Shown here: piece by piece, positions 40,601-50,174 of the stretch | Layout: each line of letters starts with the position of its first letter | Numbering within the stretch: position 1 is the first letter of the stretch | Source of the DNA: Variovorax sp. dw_308 | GTDB taxonomy: Bacteria; Pseudomonadota; Gammaproteobacteria; Burkholderiales; Burkholderiaceae_C | Direction of reading: 5' to 3' | Assembly (NCBI RefSeq): GCF_019207085.1 | Contig: NZ_JAATOM010000008.1 | Coordinates: 186,001 to 250,000, forward strand | DNA: 64,000 nt | Notes under the pieces: generated by a model | What the model saw: only the letters and a program-made list of their open reading frames with translations | Told to the model about the DNA's origin: nothing | Databases searched by the model: none | Made by a program: the position numbers and the translations under genes

Positions 40601-43600
40601 CAGCGACATCACGCCGGCAAGCACCGCGGCGGCGAACTCACCGACGCTGTGGCCGATGAACGCGGCCGGCTTCAGGCCGAGCGACAGCAATTGGCGCGCA
40701 AGTGCATATTCCAGCGTGAACATGGCTGGCTGGGTCACTGACGTCGGTGACAACGCAGCCAAGTCCGCTGACAACATGCGCTCGCGCATATCGAAACCAA
40801 GCACGCCGTCGAAGGCGCGCAGGCATTCATCGAAGGCGGCGCGGAACACGGCGTCGCCTTCATGGAGGCCCTGGCCCATGCGCGGGTACTGCGCGCCCTG
40901 GCCGGGGAACATCAAAACGGGTTGCGGCGCCGATGCCGCGACGGTGGCGCTGGCGCGCATCGGCGAATCGGCCTTGCGCAGCGCGGCGACGGCCTGCGCC
41001 ACGTCGCTGGCGACGAAGACTGCGCGTTGCGCGAATGCCTTGCGGCCGACGCGCAGGGTGTGGGCAACGTCGGGCAGCGACACGTCCGGGTGCGCGTCGA
41101 GGTGGTCGGCCAGGCGCTGGATCGCGGCGGCCAGCGCGGCGGGCGTGCGGGCGGAGACCTGCAGCAACTGCGGCAGCGACGATGCATCGGAAGGCGCCTG
41201 CAGCGGCGCTTCCTCGACGATCACATGCGCGTTGGTGCCACCGACGCCGAATGCGCTCACGCCGGCGCGGCGCGGCTGTTGCGAGCGCGGCCAGGCGGCG
41301 CGTTCGTGCTGGACCTTGAAGGGCGTGGCGCTGAAGTCGATGGCTGGGTTGGGCGCGTCGTAGTGCAGCGTGGCCGGGAGGGTCTCGTTCTCGAGTGCCA
41401 GCACGGTCTTGATCAAGCCACCGGCGCCTGCCGCCGTGACCATGTGACCGACGTTGCTTTTTAGGGAGCCGATGGCGCTGAAGCCGAGGTCGCTGGTGTA
41501 GCGGGCGTAAGCCTGGCGCAGGCCTTCGACCTCGACCGGGTCGCCCATCGGCGTGGCCGTGCCGTGCGCTTCCACATAGGAGATGCTGCGGGCATCGACG
41601 CCAGCGTTGGCCAACGCCGCCGATACGACCGCCGCCTGGCCCTTGACGCTGGGCGCCGTGAAGCTGGCCTTGGCGCCGCCGTCGTTGTTGATGGCCGCGC
41701 CGCGCAGCACTGCATGGATGGTGTCCCCATCGGCGATCGCGTCGGACAGGCGCTTGAGCAGCACCACCGCCGCGCCGTCGCTGAACACCGTGCCCCTGGC
41801 CTGTGCGCTGAAGCTGCGTGTGTGGCCGTCGGGCGACAGCATCGAGCCTTCGTTGTAGAGATAGCCGCTGCGCGGCGGGCAGGTGACGGATGCGCCTCCG
41901 GCCAGCGCCATGTGGCATTGGCCGCTGCGCAGCGCATGGAAGGCTTGCGCAATCGCCACCAGCGAGGTCGAACAGGCGGTGTGGATCGCGACGGCCGGGC
42001 CGGTGAGATTGAGCCTGTTCGCCACGCGCGTGGTGATGTAGTCCTTCTCGTTGCCCAGCATCACCTGGAACTCGCCGACCGCCTCGATCAGGTCGGGCCG
42101 CGTGCTGACGTGGCGCTGGAAGTAGGTCGCGTTGTACATGCCCGCGTAGACGCCGACCGGTTCGACGCATTGGTCCGGCGCATGGCCTGCGCGTTCGAGG
42201 CATTCCCAGCACAGTTCGAGGAACACGCGCTGCTGCGGATCCATCAACTCGGCTTCCTTCGGGTTGATGCCGAAGAAGGCGGCGTCGAACATCTCGATGC
42301 CGTCGATCACGCCGCGCGCCCGCACATAGGACGGGTCGGCGCGGAGGGCGGCGCTGACGCCGGCGTCGAGCGTGGCGTCGTCGAAGAAGCTGATGCTTTC
42401 GCGGCCCTCGACGAGGTTGGTCCAGAACTGCTCGACGTCGGCTGCGCCGGGGACGCGGCAGGCCATGCCGATCACGGCGATGGGTTCCTCGGCATCCTTG
42501 CGTGCTGCGGGTGCAGCGGCTTGTGCTGCGGCCACCGGCGTGTCTTCCAGTTCCGCGGCGATCGCCAGCGGCGTCGGGTCGGTGAAGAAGAGGTTGGCGG
42601 ACAGCGTGCGGCTGCTGTTGCGTTGCAGTTGCGCCAGCACCTTCAGCACCAGCAGCGAGTTGCCGCCCAGGTCGAAGAAGTTGTCGCGGCGGCCGATCCG
42701 GTCCAGGCCCAGCGCACTGGCGAAGGCCTCGCAGACTTTGCGTTCGGCCTCGCTGCGCGGCGCTTCGAAGGGCTGGGCAAGTTCGGGGCGTTCGCGGGTC
42801 GGCTCCGGCAGGGCGCGGCGGTCGAGCTTGCCGTTGATCGTGACGGGCAGGCGCTCCAGCCAGACCTGTGCGGCCGGCACCATGACTTCGGGCAGGCGGG
42901 CCGCGATGTGCGCGCGCAGTTCGTCCCACGGCACCGGCGCGTCGCTGGCCACCAGGTAGGCCACGAGCCGGGTCTCGCCGCTGGCGTCCGGCCGCGGCAC
43001 CACCGCACTGGCGCGCACGCCGGGATGGGTGTTGAGGGCGGTCTCGATCTCGCCGGTCTCGATGCGATGGCCGCGAATCTTGACCTGGCCGTCGGCGCGG
43101 CCGAGGAATTCAATGGTGCCGTCGGCCAGCCAACGGGCTTGGTCGCCGGTCCGGTAGAGCCGGTCGCCAGGTGCGCCGAAGGGGTCGGGCACGAAGCGTT
43201 CGGCCGTCAGGTCGGGGCGCTGCAGGTAGCCGCGCGCGAGGCCGCGGCCGCCGATGCAGAGTTCGCCGACGAAGCCGGCTGGCAGCAGGCCGAGCGTGGG
43301 CGAGAGGACGTGCAGCGTGGTGTCGGTGATCGGTTTGCCGATCGGCACCGAGCGCGCATCGGCCGGCAGGTCATGCGGGATGCGATGCGTCGCGGCGAAG
43401 GTGGTGCACTCGGTGGGACCGTAGCCGTTGATCAGCGTCAGGCCCGGCAGCGCAGCCAGCGCGCGGCGCACATGGGCCACCGACAGCGCCTCGCCGCCGG
43501 CCAGAAGCTGGCGCAGGCCGGAAAGATGCGCGGGGTTGTCATCGATCACGGCGTTGAACAGCGCGGCCGTGAGCCACGCGGTCTTGACGCCGTGGCTGCC

Positions 43601-44875
43601 GATGGTGCGTGCGAGGCCGGTGCCGGTGGGCATGTCCTCGTCGTGCACGACGCAGCAGCCGCCGTTGAGCAAGGGGCCCCAGATCTCGAGGGTGGAGGCG
43701 TCGAATCCCAGCGGCGCCGCATGCAGCATCGGCTCGTCGGCACGCAGGTCCACATAGGCGGCGTCGACGACCAGACGCAGGATCGAGCGATGGCAGATCT
43801 CGATGCCCTTGGGTACGCCGGTCGAGCCGGAGGTGTACATGACGTAGGCGCGGGCATCGCCATCGACGTCGATGGCCTGTAGCGGCGCGAGGGTTGCCGC
43901 GTCGTCGGCTTGTGCATGGTCGAGCCACAGCGTGACCAGCCCGGAAGGAACGGCCGCGGCGTGTGCATGCTCGCTGACCAGCACCTTGACGCCGGCGTCG
44001 GCCAGCATGAACCCGAGTCGCTCGTGCGGGAAATCAGGTTGCACCGGCACGTAGGCCGCGCCGGCCTGGAGGATGCCGAGCAAGGCGGCGATGGCGTCGG
44101 GCGAGCGTCCCAGCAGCACGCCGACGGCATCGCCCGCGCGCACGCCTTGCGATTGCAACCGGCGGGCGATGCGTTCGGCGCGCTGGCTCAGTTCGACATA
44201 ACTCATCGACTGGCCGGCGCCGATCAGCGCCGTGCGCCCGGCCGCCGCGGCCACCTGCTTCGCAAACAGGCCGTGCACTGTGAGCGCGGGATCGTAGGCG
44301 GAAACCGGGCGGTTCCATTCGCTCAGCATGCGCTGGCTGTCGGCCGGCGTCACGGCGGGCACCTCGGCCAGCGGCGCATCCAGGTCGGCCAGAAGCGCTC
44401 GCAGCGTCGTCGCCAGTGTTTCAAGCAGGTGCGAGGCGGTGGCCGGGTCGGCCTGGCCCGCGGCCGCATCCAGGTGCAGCGCCTGGTGATCGCCGGCCAG
44501 GCGCAGTTGTCCCTCGGCGGCGGCGCCGGGGAGGGTGGCGCCCATCCAGCCGATCGCGGTGTCAGCCATGCCGCCCTCGCGCCGCGCGGCATCCACGCTG
44601 GCGATCCATTCGCGGCAAGTGCCCGCCCGTTCGGTGGGCACGGCGTCAAGCCACAGTTGGCGCAGCAATGACAAGGCCGCGACGTGCGGCGTGTCGGGCA
44701 GCCAGCCGGCCTCGGCGGTGGCGCGGCGAAGTCTCTCGCCGAAGGCCTCGTCGAAGCTGTGATGGAGGATGCAAGGGGCCGCTTGGGCGGCGCTGGATCC
44801 GGCGACCGGCGGGAACAGGCCGGGCAGCGACCCACCGATCTGCGCGGAGGTCACGGGTTCCTGTTGCGTAGCCAT
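37619..44875 (-). CDS. Hybrid NRPS-PKS megasynthase, A-PCP-KS-AT-ACP-aminotransferase
   Basis: A 2418-residue hybrid. Residues about 30-190 look like the C-terminal end of a condensation domain without its HHxxxDG. They are followed by an adenylation domain (about 200-690; YTSGSTGVPKG, Lys683; pocket read as D-A-L-L-L-G-G-T-F-K, close to valine codes) and a PCP (Ser740). The KS (796-1220) has Cys968, His1104 and His1144. The AT (1320-1600) has GHSVGE Ser1410 and HAFH, indicating malonyl-CoA. An ACP (Ser1746) and a Gln/Ala-rich linker come next. The C-terminal PLP aminotransferase (about 1960-2370) has Lys2204 in YGKVIGGG. Predicted chemistry: an aliphatic amino acid is extended by malonate and the beta-keto group aminated, as in iturin-type synthases. 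Confidence 0.93.
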
Positions 44876-45243
44876 GGAGTCTGGGTCAGTCGGTTAGCAG
44901 TTGATTAACATTGGAGCAGTGAACACGCCGCCACTTGCTGCAAGAGAGGAAACATGATGTTTCTGGAGGTAGAAAGTAATGCAAAAGAGTTCATGCCGTG
45001 TCCGGTCCCGATATTGCCCTCTTGCAGCCCAAGGCACATTCACCAAATGGGCTGACCGAACGGCCTATTGCGCTGCACAATCTGTGTCAGTCCATATGCA
45101 ATCGGTTTCGATTGAGTGGTTGACACCGGAAAAACTTCACACTCAAAAGATTCTGCGCCCGGTCACGTAGTTTGAATACGAAAAGCCTCGCACACGGGGC
45201 GCTCTCCCACGTAAAAGTTACGGGAAGCTGCCAAATTCCGGAT
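44876..45243. other. Intergenic region upstream of the megasynthase operon
   Basis: About 370 bases, distinctly more AT-rich than the flanking genes. No regulator gene or recognised operator (lux-type box, sigma-54 element) is visible. No convincing minus-strand promoter for the megasynthase could be picked. A perfect -35 TTGACA on the plus strand at 45120-45125 has only a poor -10 and faces the end of a convergent gene. A 63-codon plus-strand open frame (44979-45170) has a GGAGG nine bases ahead but no recognisable product. Confidence 0.5.
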
Positions 45244-45882
45244 TTAAGGGGCGTTCTCGTCCAGCGCATCACCTGTCAGATGGGTGGTGTCGCTCCAACC
45301 CACGAGGGTGAAGCCCTCCGGCGTCCAGAGCAGGCGGTTGACGGCGGCGTTGCCCAGTTGCCAGGTGCGCGGCGCCTGCAGCTCCTGGCGGGTGGCGGCG
45401 CGGTAGAGCACGTCCATGACGCCGCCATGAGCCACCAGCACGATCAGCTCGCCCGGATGGCGCGCCGCAATGGCCGTGGCGGTCATGACCACACGGTCGC
45501 GGAAGACGACCAGCGACTCGCCGCCCTCGGGCGCGAAGGCAGTGTCCCGGGTGCGCCAGAGGCGAGCCTGCTCCGGCATCTCGGCCTCGATCCAGGCGAA
45601 GGTCTTGCCCTCGAAATGACCGAAGCCGCGTTCCCGCAGCCCTGCATCGCTGACGATGTCGATCCCGTGAGGCGCGGCAATCGCCTGCGCCGTCTGCCAG
45701 GCGCGGCTCAGGTCGCTGGCATAGACCGCCGCAATCGGCTCGCTGGCCAGGGCCTCGCCAAGGCGCGCAGCCTGCCAGGCGCCGGTGGCGTTCAAGGGGA
45801 TGTCGAGCTGACCCTGCAGCCGCGCGTCGACATTCCAGGTGGTTTCCCCGTGGCGAACGGCGATCAGTCGGGTCACATCCAT
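45244..45882 (-). CDS. Histidine phosphatase (phosphoglycerate mutase-like) family protein
   Basis: A 212-residue member of the histidine phosphatase superfamily. The catalytic RHG motif is in LIAVRHGETTWN (phosphohistidine near residue 10). A second catalytic histidine lies in VLVAHGGVMD, with the acid/base glutamate in LRERGFGHFEGK. Annotated relatives include GpmB, CobC and other phosphatases; the substrate cannot be told here. The start at 45882 (MDVTRLIAVRHGE) matches the family N-terminus; an upstream in-frame ATG adds 34 atypical residues. It is 25 bases downstream of the DUF4136 lipoprotein gene. Confidence 0.93.
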   Translation of the reverse strand: MDVTRLIAVRHGETTWNVDARLQGQLDIPLNATGAWQAARLGEALASEPIAAVYASDLSRAWQTAQAIAAPHGIDIVSDAGLRERGFGHFEGKTFAWIEAEMPEQARLWRTRDTAFAPEGGESLVVFRDRVVMTATAIAARHPGELIVLVAHGGVMDVLYRAATRQELQAPRTWQLGNAAVNRLLWTPEGFTLVGWSDTTHLTGDALDENAP

Positions 45883-45907
45883 CGGGGCGAGCTTAGAACT
45901 TTCTGGT

Positions 45908-46540
45908 TCAGGGCCGGGGCTGGAGGGGAATATTGACCACTCGCTCGCCCGGCGGCGGATTCGGAAAGCCTTGCAGGGCCGCATCGAACATGACTGCGAG
46001 CACGACGCCGCTCGATGCGTAGGGGCCGTCGTTCCGGGCCCTCGTTTCGTAGACCACCTGCCCGGACTTCAGGTCGCGCAGCACGAGGCCCACTTCACGC
46101 TCGTACCAAGGGTTGGCAGCAGGCGGGATGAACGCAGACCCGTACCACCCGCCGCCGTACCAGCCGCGTCCGTAGCGAGGGCCGTAGCCGTAGCCGTAGC
46201 CATATCCGTAGCCTGGCCACCAGCCCGGTGGGTAGAGCCATGGATCGGCCCACGGAGAGAGCGTCGCGGCCACGCGCGCCGTGATCTGCGCGCTGTAGAC
46301 CGCCCGGACGTCGTCGCGCTGCAACCCGACGCGGGCCAACGCGGCGCCGGCCATGCTCTCCAGTTGCTCTTGCTGCGGCTCGGCAGCCTGCTGCGACGGC
46401 AGGCGTTCGAACCGGTAGGCGGTTCCGGCAGGCACTGCGTCCAGCTTGGAAAAGCTCTTGACGTTGCTGTCGACCACCCAGGTGGATGCGCAGCCGCTGA
46501 GGCTTGCAATCAGGAAGAGGGCCGCCAGCGCACGTCGCAT
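45908..46540 (-). CDS. DUF4136 domain lipoprotein
   Basis: A 210-residue predicted lipoprotein with lipobox LSGCAS (Cys near residue 17). The body matches DUF4136, with the N-terminal VVDSNVKSFSKL segment and a C-terminal YERELG-like region (WYEREVGLVLRDLKSG). A Gly/Tyr-rich stretch (GYGYGYGYGYG) near residues 120-150 is a low-complexity insert. Function is unknown; the family is envelope-located. It begins eight bases after ttcA, so it is probably co-transcribed. Confidence 0.88.
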   Translation of the reverse strand: MRRALAALFLIASLSGCASTWVVDSNVKSFSKLDAVPAGTAYRFERLPSQQAAEPQQEQLESMAGAALARVGLQRDDVRAVYSAQITARVAATLSPWADPWLYPPGWWPGYGYGYGYGYGPRYGRGWYGGGWYGSAFIPPAANPWYEREVGLVLRDLKSGQVVYETRARNDGPYASSGVVLAVMFDAALQGFPNPPPGERVVNIPLQPRP

Positions 46541-46548
46541 GAGAACTC

Positions 46549-47454
46549 CTAGGCCATTCGCAGGACCCCGATGCCGGGGGACGGAAGTTCGGGCGGGTCG
46601 AAGGCCCTGTCGCCATCCTCGTCGGCCACGCCGGTCGCTTTCAGACCCTTGAAGTCGTGCAGCGTTCCGTCGAGCAGGTGCGAAGGCACCACGTTCTGCA
46701 GCGAGGTGAACATGTTCTCCACGCGGCCGGGGTACTTCCTGTCCCATTCGCGCAGCATCTCGCCCACCTGCTTGCGCTGCAGGTTCTCCTGGCTGCCGCA
46801 CAGGGTGCACGGGATGATCGGGAACTCGCGATGCTGCGCCCAGCGGACCAGGTCCTTCTCGGCCACGTAGGCCAGCGGCCGGATCACGATGTGCTTGCCG
46901 TCATCGCTGACCAGCTTGGGCGGCATGCTCTTGAGCTTGCCGGCGAAGAACATGTTGAGGAAGAAGGTCTGCAGCATGTCGTCGCGGTGATGGCCGAGCG
47001 CGACCTTGGTGGCGCCAAGCTCGTCCGCCACGCGGTACAGGATGCCGCGCCGCAGCCGGCTGCACAGGCCGCAGGTGGTCTTTCCCTCGGGAATGACGCG
47101 CTTGACGATGCTGTAGGTGTCCTGGTTCTCGATGTGGAAGGCCACGCCGAGCTCGCTGAGGTACTTCGGCAGCACCTCCTCGGGAAAGCCGGGCTGCTTC
47201 TGGTCGAGGTTGACCGCGACCAGGTCGAAGTGGATGGGCGCGCGGGCCTTCAGCTTCAGCAGGATGTCGAGCATCGCGTAGCTGTCCTTGCCGCCCGAGA
47301 CGCACACCATGACCTTGTCGCCTTCCTCGATCATGTTGTAGTCGACGATGGCCTGGCCGACCTGGCGGCACAGGCGCTTCTCCAGCTTGTGGGTTTCTCG
47401 TTCGATCCTGAAGGCGGCGGCCGGGGGGGCCTCGTCGATCCAGATGGCGCTCAT
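46549..47454 (-). CDS. ttcA: tRNA 2-thiocytidine(32) synthetase TtcA
   Basis: TtcA uses ATP and an iron-sulfur cluster to thiolate C32 in tRNA. It has 301 residues from the chosen start. The PP-loop SGGKDSYAML is near residue 52. The cluster cysteines are CGLC and CTLC, about 80 residues apart, as expected. The start at 47454 (MSAIWIDEAPP) slightly overlaps or abuts the folB stop. An upstream ATG 54 bases earlier lies inside folB and adds non-family residues. Neighbours are folB upstream and the DUF4136 lipoprotein gene downstream. Confidence 0.95.
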   Translation of the reverse strand: MSAIWIDEAPPAAAFRIERETHKLEKRLCRQVGQAIVDYNMIEEGDKVMVCVSGGKDSYAMLDILLKLKARAPIHFDLVAVNLDQKQPGFPEEVLPKYLSELGVAFHIENQDTYSIVKRVIPEGKTTCGLCSRLRRGILYRVADELGATKVALGHHRDDMLQTFFLNMFFAGKLKSMPPKLVSDDGKHIVIRPLAYVAEKDLVRWAQHREFPIIPCTLCGSQENLQRKQVGEMLREWDRKYPGRVENMFTSLQNVVPSHLLDGTLHDFKGLKATGVADEDGDRAFDPPELPSPGIGVLRMA

Positions 47455-47455
47455 G

Positions 47456-47845
47456 TCATTTGCTCCGGAATACTTCGACCCCGACAGCATCGCAGTCGGG
47501 GTACACATCGGGTTTGGCGGTGGACACGCGTGCGGCGTGCACCTTGGGATGGACCAGCATGGCGGCGAGCAGGTCGTCGCAAAGCGTCTCCTGCAGCTGC
47601 ACGTGGCCTTTGCTCACGCGCGTGGCAATGGTGCGGCGGATGAAGTCGTAGTCGACCACTTCGTCCAGTTCGTCCGCCTTGGGGGTTGAAAGTTCCAGCG
47701 GTACATACAGGTCGACGTTGATGATCACGCGCTGCTCGGCCTTCTTCTCGAAGTCGTGCACGCCGATGTTGATCCACACCTCGTAGTCGCGCAGGAACAC
47801 GCGACGGCACGACAGCAGCAGGGGATCGAGGGCGGCAAAGGTCAA
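47456..47845 (-). CDS. folB: Dihydroneopterin aldolase family protein
   Basis: A 129-residue member of the dihydroneopterin aldolase family, which cleaves dihydroneopterin in folate synthesis. Recognisable motifs are VFLRDYEVWINIGVHDFEK, the catalytic-loop glutamate region (AEQRVIINVD), DYDFIRRTI and the C-terminal KPDVYPDCDAVGVEV. The most likely start is a TTG at 47845 overlapping the SDR stop (TTGA). No good ribosome-binding site is visible, so coupling to the SDR gene is assumed. The start is uncertain by several codons; identity is good. Confidence 0.85.
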   Translation of the reverse strand: MTFAALDPLLLSCRRVFLRDYEVWINIGVHDFEKKAEQRVIINVDLYVPLELSTPKADELDEVVDYDFIRRTIATRVSKGHVQLQETLCDDLLAAMLVHPKVHAARVSTAKPDVYPDCDAVGVEVFRSK

Positions 47846-48624
47846 GGGGTGGCTTTCAGGAGGTCGTCGACCACGAACATGATGTCGCGCTCGGTCGGCA
47901 CCAGGTGCTGGCCGTTGTCGACGCAGAGGGTGGTGCCGGTCACGCTGGGCGTGGCGGCGAGGAAGACGCAGGTATTGGCGACGTCGGCGGGGTCGATCGG
48001 GCGGCGCAGCAGGTTGGCGCGCGCGGCCTTCTCGAAGTTGGCGGTGTTCTGCGGCCCGCTCGTGAACAGGATACCCGGCGCCACGCCGCACACGCGCACG
48101 GCGGGCGCGAGGGCCTGCGCCTGCAGAGCCACGGCGCGTTCGAGCGCGAGTTTGGACACGGTGTACGAGAAGTAGTCGGGGTTCAGGTTGAACACCTTCT
48201 GGTCAAGGATGTGGATGGCGCAGCGGTCCGAGCCATCAGCGGGCTGGCGAGCCAGCAGCCGCGCGAAGGAGAGCGGGGCAATCAGGTTCACGCCCAGCTG
48301 CTTCATCGCCGCGTCGGGGTCGAAGTCGAGCGCCGTGTCGGGGTCGAAGGCGGATGCGTTGTTGACGATGCAGTGGAGCGGGGCGCGGGCCGTGACGTGC
48401 GCGACCAGCGCCTCGCGTGCCGATTCGCTCGTGATGTCGGCCTCGACCGCTTCGGCCGCGTGGCCCTCGTCGCGCAGCCGCGCGCACAGCGCGTCCGCAG
48501 CCTCGCGCGAGGCGCGGTACTGGCACCACACGCGCCAGCCGGCATGCGCGAAAGCCGTGCAGACGGCGGCGCCCAGCCGCTGTCCGCCGCCTGTCACGAG
48601 CACGCCTGGAGCCGTTTTTGCCAT
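47842..48624 (-). CDS. SDR oxidoreductase, pteridine reductase / FolM-like
   Basis: A 260-residue short-chain dehydrogenase. The nucleotide-binding motif TGGGQRLG has the arginine typical of pteridine reductases (TGxxxRxG). NNAS and the catalytic YTVSK follow. Direct coupling to folB suggests action on dihydrobiopterin or dihydrofolate, like FolM/PTR1, with NADPH. The start at 48624 (MAKTAPGVLVTGG) fits the family. The divergent midA gene begins only 19 bases away, so promoters for both must overlap neighbouring coding sequence. Confidence 0.87.
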   Translation of the reverse strand: MAKTAPGVLVTGGGQRLGAAVCTAFAHAGWRVWCQYRASREAADALCARLRDEGHAAEAVEADITSESAREALVAHVTARAPLHCIVNNASAFDPDTALDFDPDAAMKQLGVNLIAPLSFARLLARQPADGSDRCAIHILDQKVFNLNPDYFSYTVSKLALERAVALQAQALAPAVRVCGVAPGILFTSGPQNTANFEKAARANLLRRPIDPADVANTCVFLAATPSVTGTTLCVDNGQHLVPTERDIMFVVDDLLKATP

Positions 48625-48643
48625 GCTGATAGATTCCCGATCC

Positions 48644-49750
48644 ATGAAATTGGAGCCAGGCGCAGAACGCGCCCATCCGCTGACCCGGATTATCGACGCC
48701 ACGCTCGCCCGCTCGGGCGGCTGGCTGCCCTTCGACCGGTTCATGGCGCTGGCCCTCTATGCGCCCGGCCTCGGCTACTACGCCAACGACAGCCGCAAGT
48801 TCGGCCAGATGCCGGACTCCGGCAGCGACTTTGTGACGGCGCCGGAGATGACCCCGCTGTTCGGCCAGGCGCTGGCCGTGCAGGTGGCGGAGGCGCTGGA
48901 GAAGACCGGCACCGACACGCTGTGGGAATTCGGTGCCGGCTCCGGCGCGCTCGCGGCCCAGCTGCTCGACGCCCTCGATGCGATGGGCCGGCGCGTGAAG
49001 CGCTACCGCATCGTCGACCTGTCCGGCAGCCTGCGCGCGCGCCAGCGCCTGAGGCTCGACCGCTTCGGCGACCGTGTCGAATGGCTCAGCGCCTTGCCCG
49101 ATGCGATGCAGGGCGTCGTCGTCGGCAACGAAGTGCTCGATGCGATGCCCGTGCAGTTGCTGGTGCGCGTCAAGGGCCGGTGGTTCGAGCGCGGCGTGGT
49201 GGCGCACGGCGACGGCTGGGCCTGGGAAGACCGCCCGACCGAACTGCGTCCGCCAGTCGAGCCCGCAGGCCCGCAGGACTACCTCACAGAGATCCACCCG
49301 CAGGCCGAGGCCTTCATCGCCACGCTGGCCGACCGCCTGACGCAAGGCGCGGCCTTCTTCCTCGACTACGGTTTCCCGGAGGCCGAGTACTACCACCCGC
49401 AGCGCCACATGGGCACGGTGATGTGCCACAAGTCGCACCAGGCCGACCCTGATCCGCTGGTCGACCTGGGTGCCAAGGACATCACCGCCCACGTCAACTT
49501 CACCGGCATCGCGCTGGCGGGGCAGGACGCCGGCTTGCATGTGCTCGGTTACTGCAACCAGGCGCGCTTCCTCATCAACTGCGGCCTGGCATCGAAGATG
49601 GAACTGGCCCCGCTGGCGCAACGCACGCTGGCGGCGCGGCTCATCCATGAGCACGAGATGGGCGAGTTGTTCAAGGTGATCGGCTTTTCCGTCGGCGAGC
49701 CGTGGGACGCCGTCGGGTTCGCGCAAGGTGATCGCTCGCACACGCTGTGA
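48644..49750 (+). CDS. SAM-dependent methyltransferase, MidA/NDUFAF7 family
   Basis: A 368-residue protein of the COG1565 family, whose mitochondrial member NDUFAF7 (MidA) dimethylates an arginine of complex I. The SAM-binding site is WEFGAGSGALAAQLL, and VVGNEVLDAMPVQ and FLDYGFPEAEYYHPQR are family motifs. The ATG at 48644 (MKLEPGAERAHPL) is chosen because upstream in-frame sequence lies antisense within the SDR gene. The bacterial substrate is not established. The stop codon overlaps the start of a 25-codon open frame (TGATG). Confidence 0.92.
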   Translation: MKLEPGAERAHPLTRIIDATLARSGGWLPFDRFMALALYAPGLGYYANDSRKFGQMPDSGSDFVTAPEMTPLFGQALAVQVAEALEKTGTDTLWEFGAGSGALAAQLLDALDAMGRRVKRYRIVDLSGSLRARQRLRLDRFGDRVEWLSALPDAMQGVVVGNEVLDAMPVQLLVRVKGRWFERGVVAHGDGWAWEDRPTELRPPVEPAGPQDYLTEIHPQAEAFIATLADRLTQGAAFFLDYGFPEAEYYHPQRHMGTVMCHKSHQADPDPLVDLGAKDITAHVNFTGIALAGQDAGLHVLGYCNQARFLINCGLASKMELAPLAQRTLAARLIHEHEMGELFKVIGFSVGEPWDAVGFAQGDRSHTL

Positions 49751-49827
49751 TGCTGGCGGCCTACGTCAGCCCGATGCAGTTCGAGCAGGACTGGCTCGCC
49801 AATCAACTAAAGCAAGCCAACTCATGA
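49750..49827 (+). CDS. 25-codon open frame coupled to midA, possibly a truncated gene
   Basis: The ATG shares its A with the midA stop codon (TGATG), and the frame reads MLAAYVSPMQFEQDWLANQ and six more residues before TGA. The composition looks like real protein, but the frame is far too short for a known family. It may be the amputated N-terminus of a gene that once followed midA, cut where the accessory segment begins. I do not recognise it and cannot exclude chance. Confidence 0.3.
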   Translation: MLAAYVSPMQFEQDWLANQLKQANS

Positions 49828-50174
49828 GCTCCGCTATGGGATACGGAATCAGGGGCAAGGTCGCACAAAGCCTGACCGCCACATGAAAATCGCTATGCGC
49901 GCGCATGACACCATCGGTCTCCGTTGGATCGCTTGAGCGATCGCTCGTCGTTCTACCTAAGCTCGATGGCCTCAGTACTGTTAGCGGGCGGCAATCCCCA
50001 CCTTGCTGAAATCTCGAGCAGTCGGATAGGCCGCCCGAAGGCGGACCCATTCCACCTCAAAATTGAGACGCATGGCGGATTGCTGCAGATAATCTTCGGG
50101 CAAGCTCTCGTCTGCCGTCTCCAACGGTGCACCTGAGTGCAACGATCCCGAAGCTTGCGTAGCGAAAGGTCGCG
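49828..50174. other. Intergenic region at the left edge of the accessory segment
   Basis: About 350 bases without a convincing gene and less GC-rich than the core. It contains a perfect palindrome, GATCGCT-TG-AGCGATC (49927-49942). No direct-repeat pair marking an insertion, no tRNA and no integrase remnant could be seen. Confidence 0.4.

Noticed and set aside
44979..45170. 63-codon plus-strand frame with a GGAGG upstream in the megasynthase leader
   Set aside because: No family, no signal peptide and atypical composition; the ribosome-binding match could be chance. Kept only as a note in the region entry.
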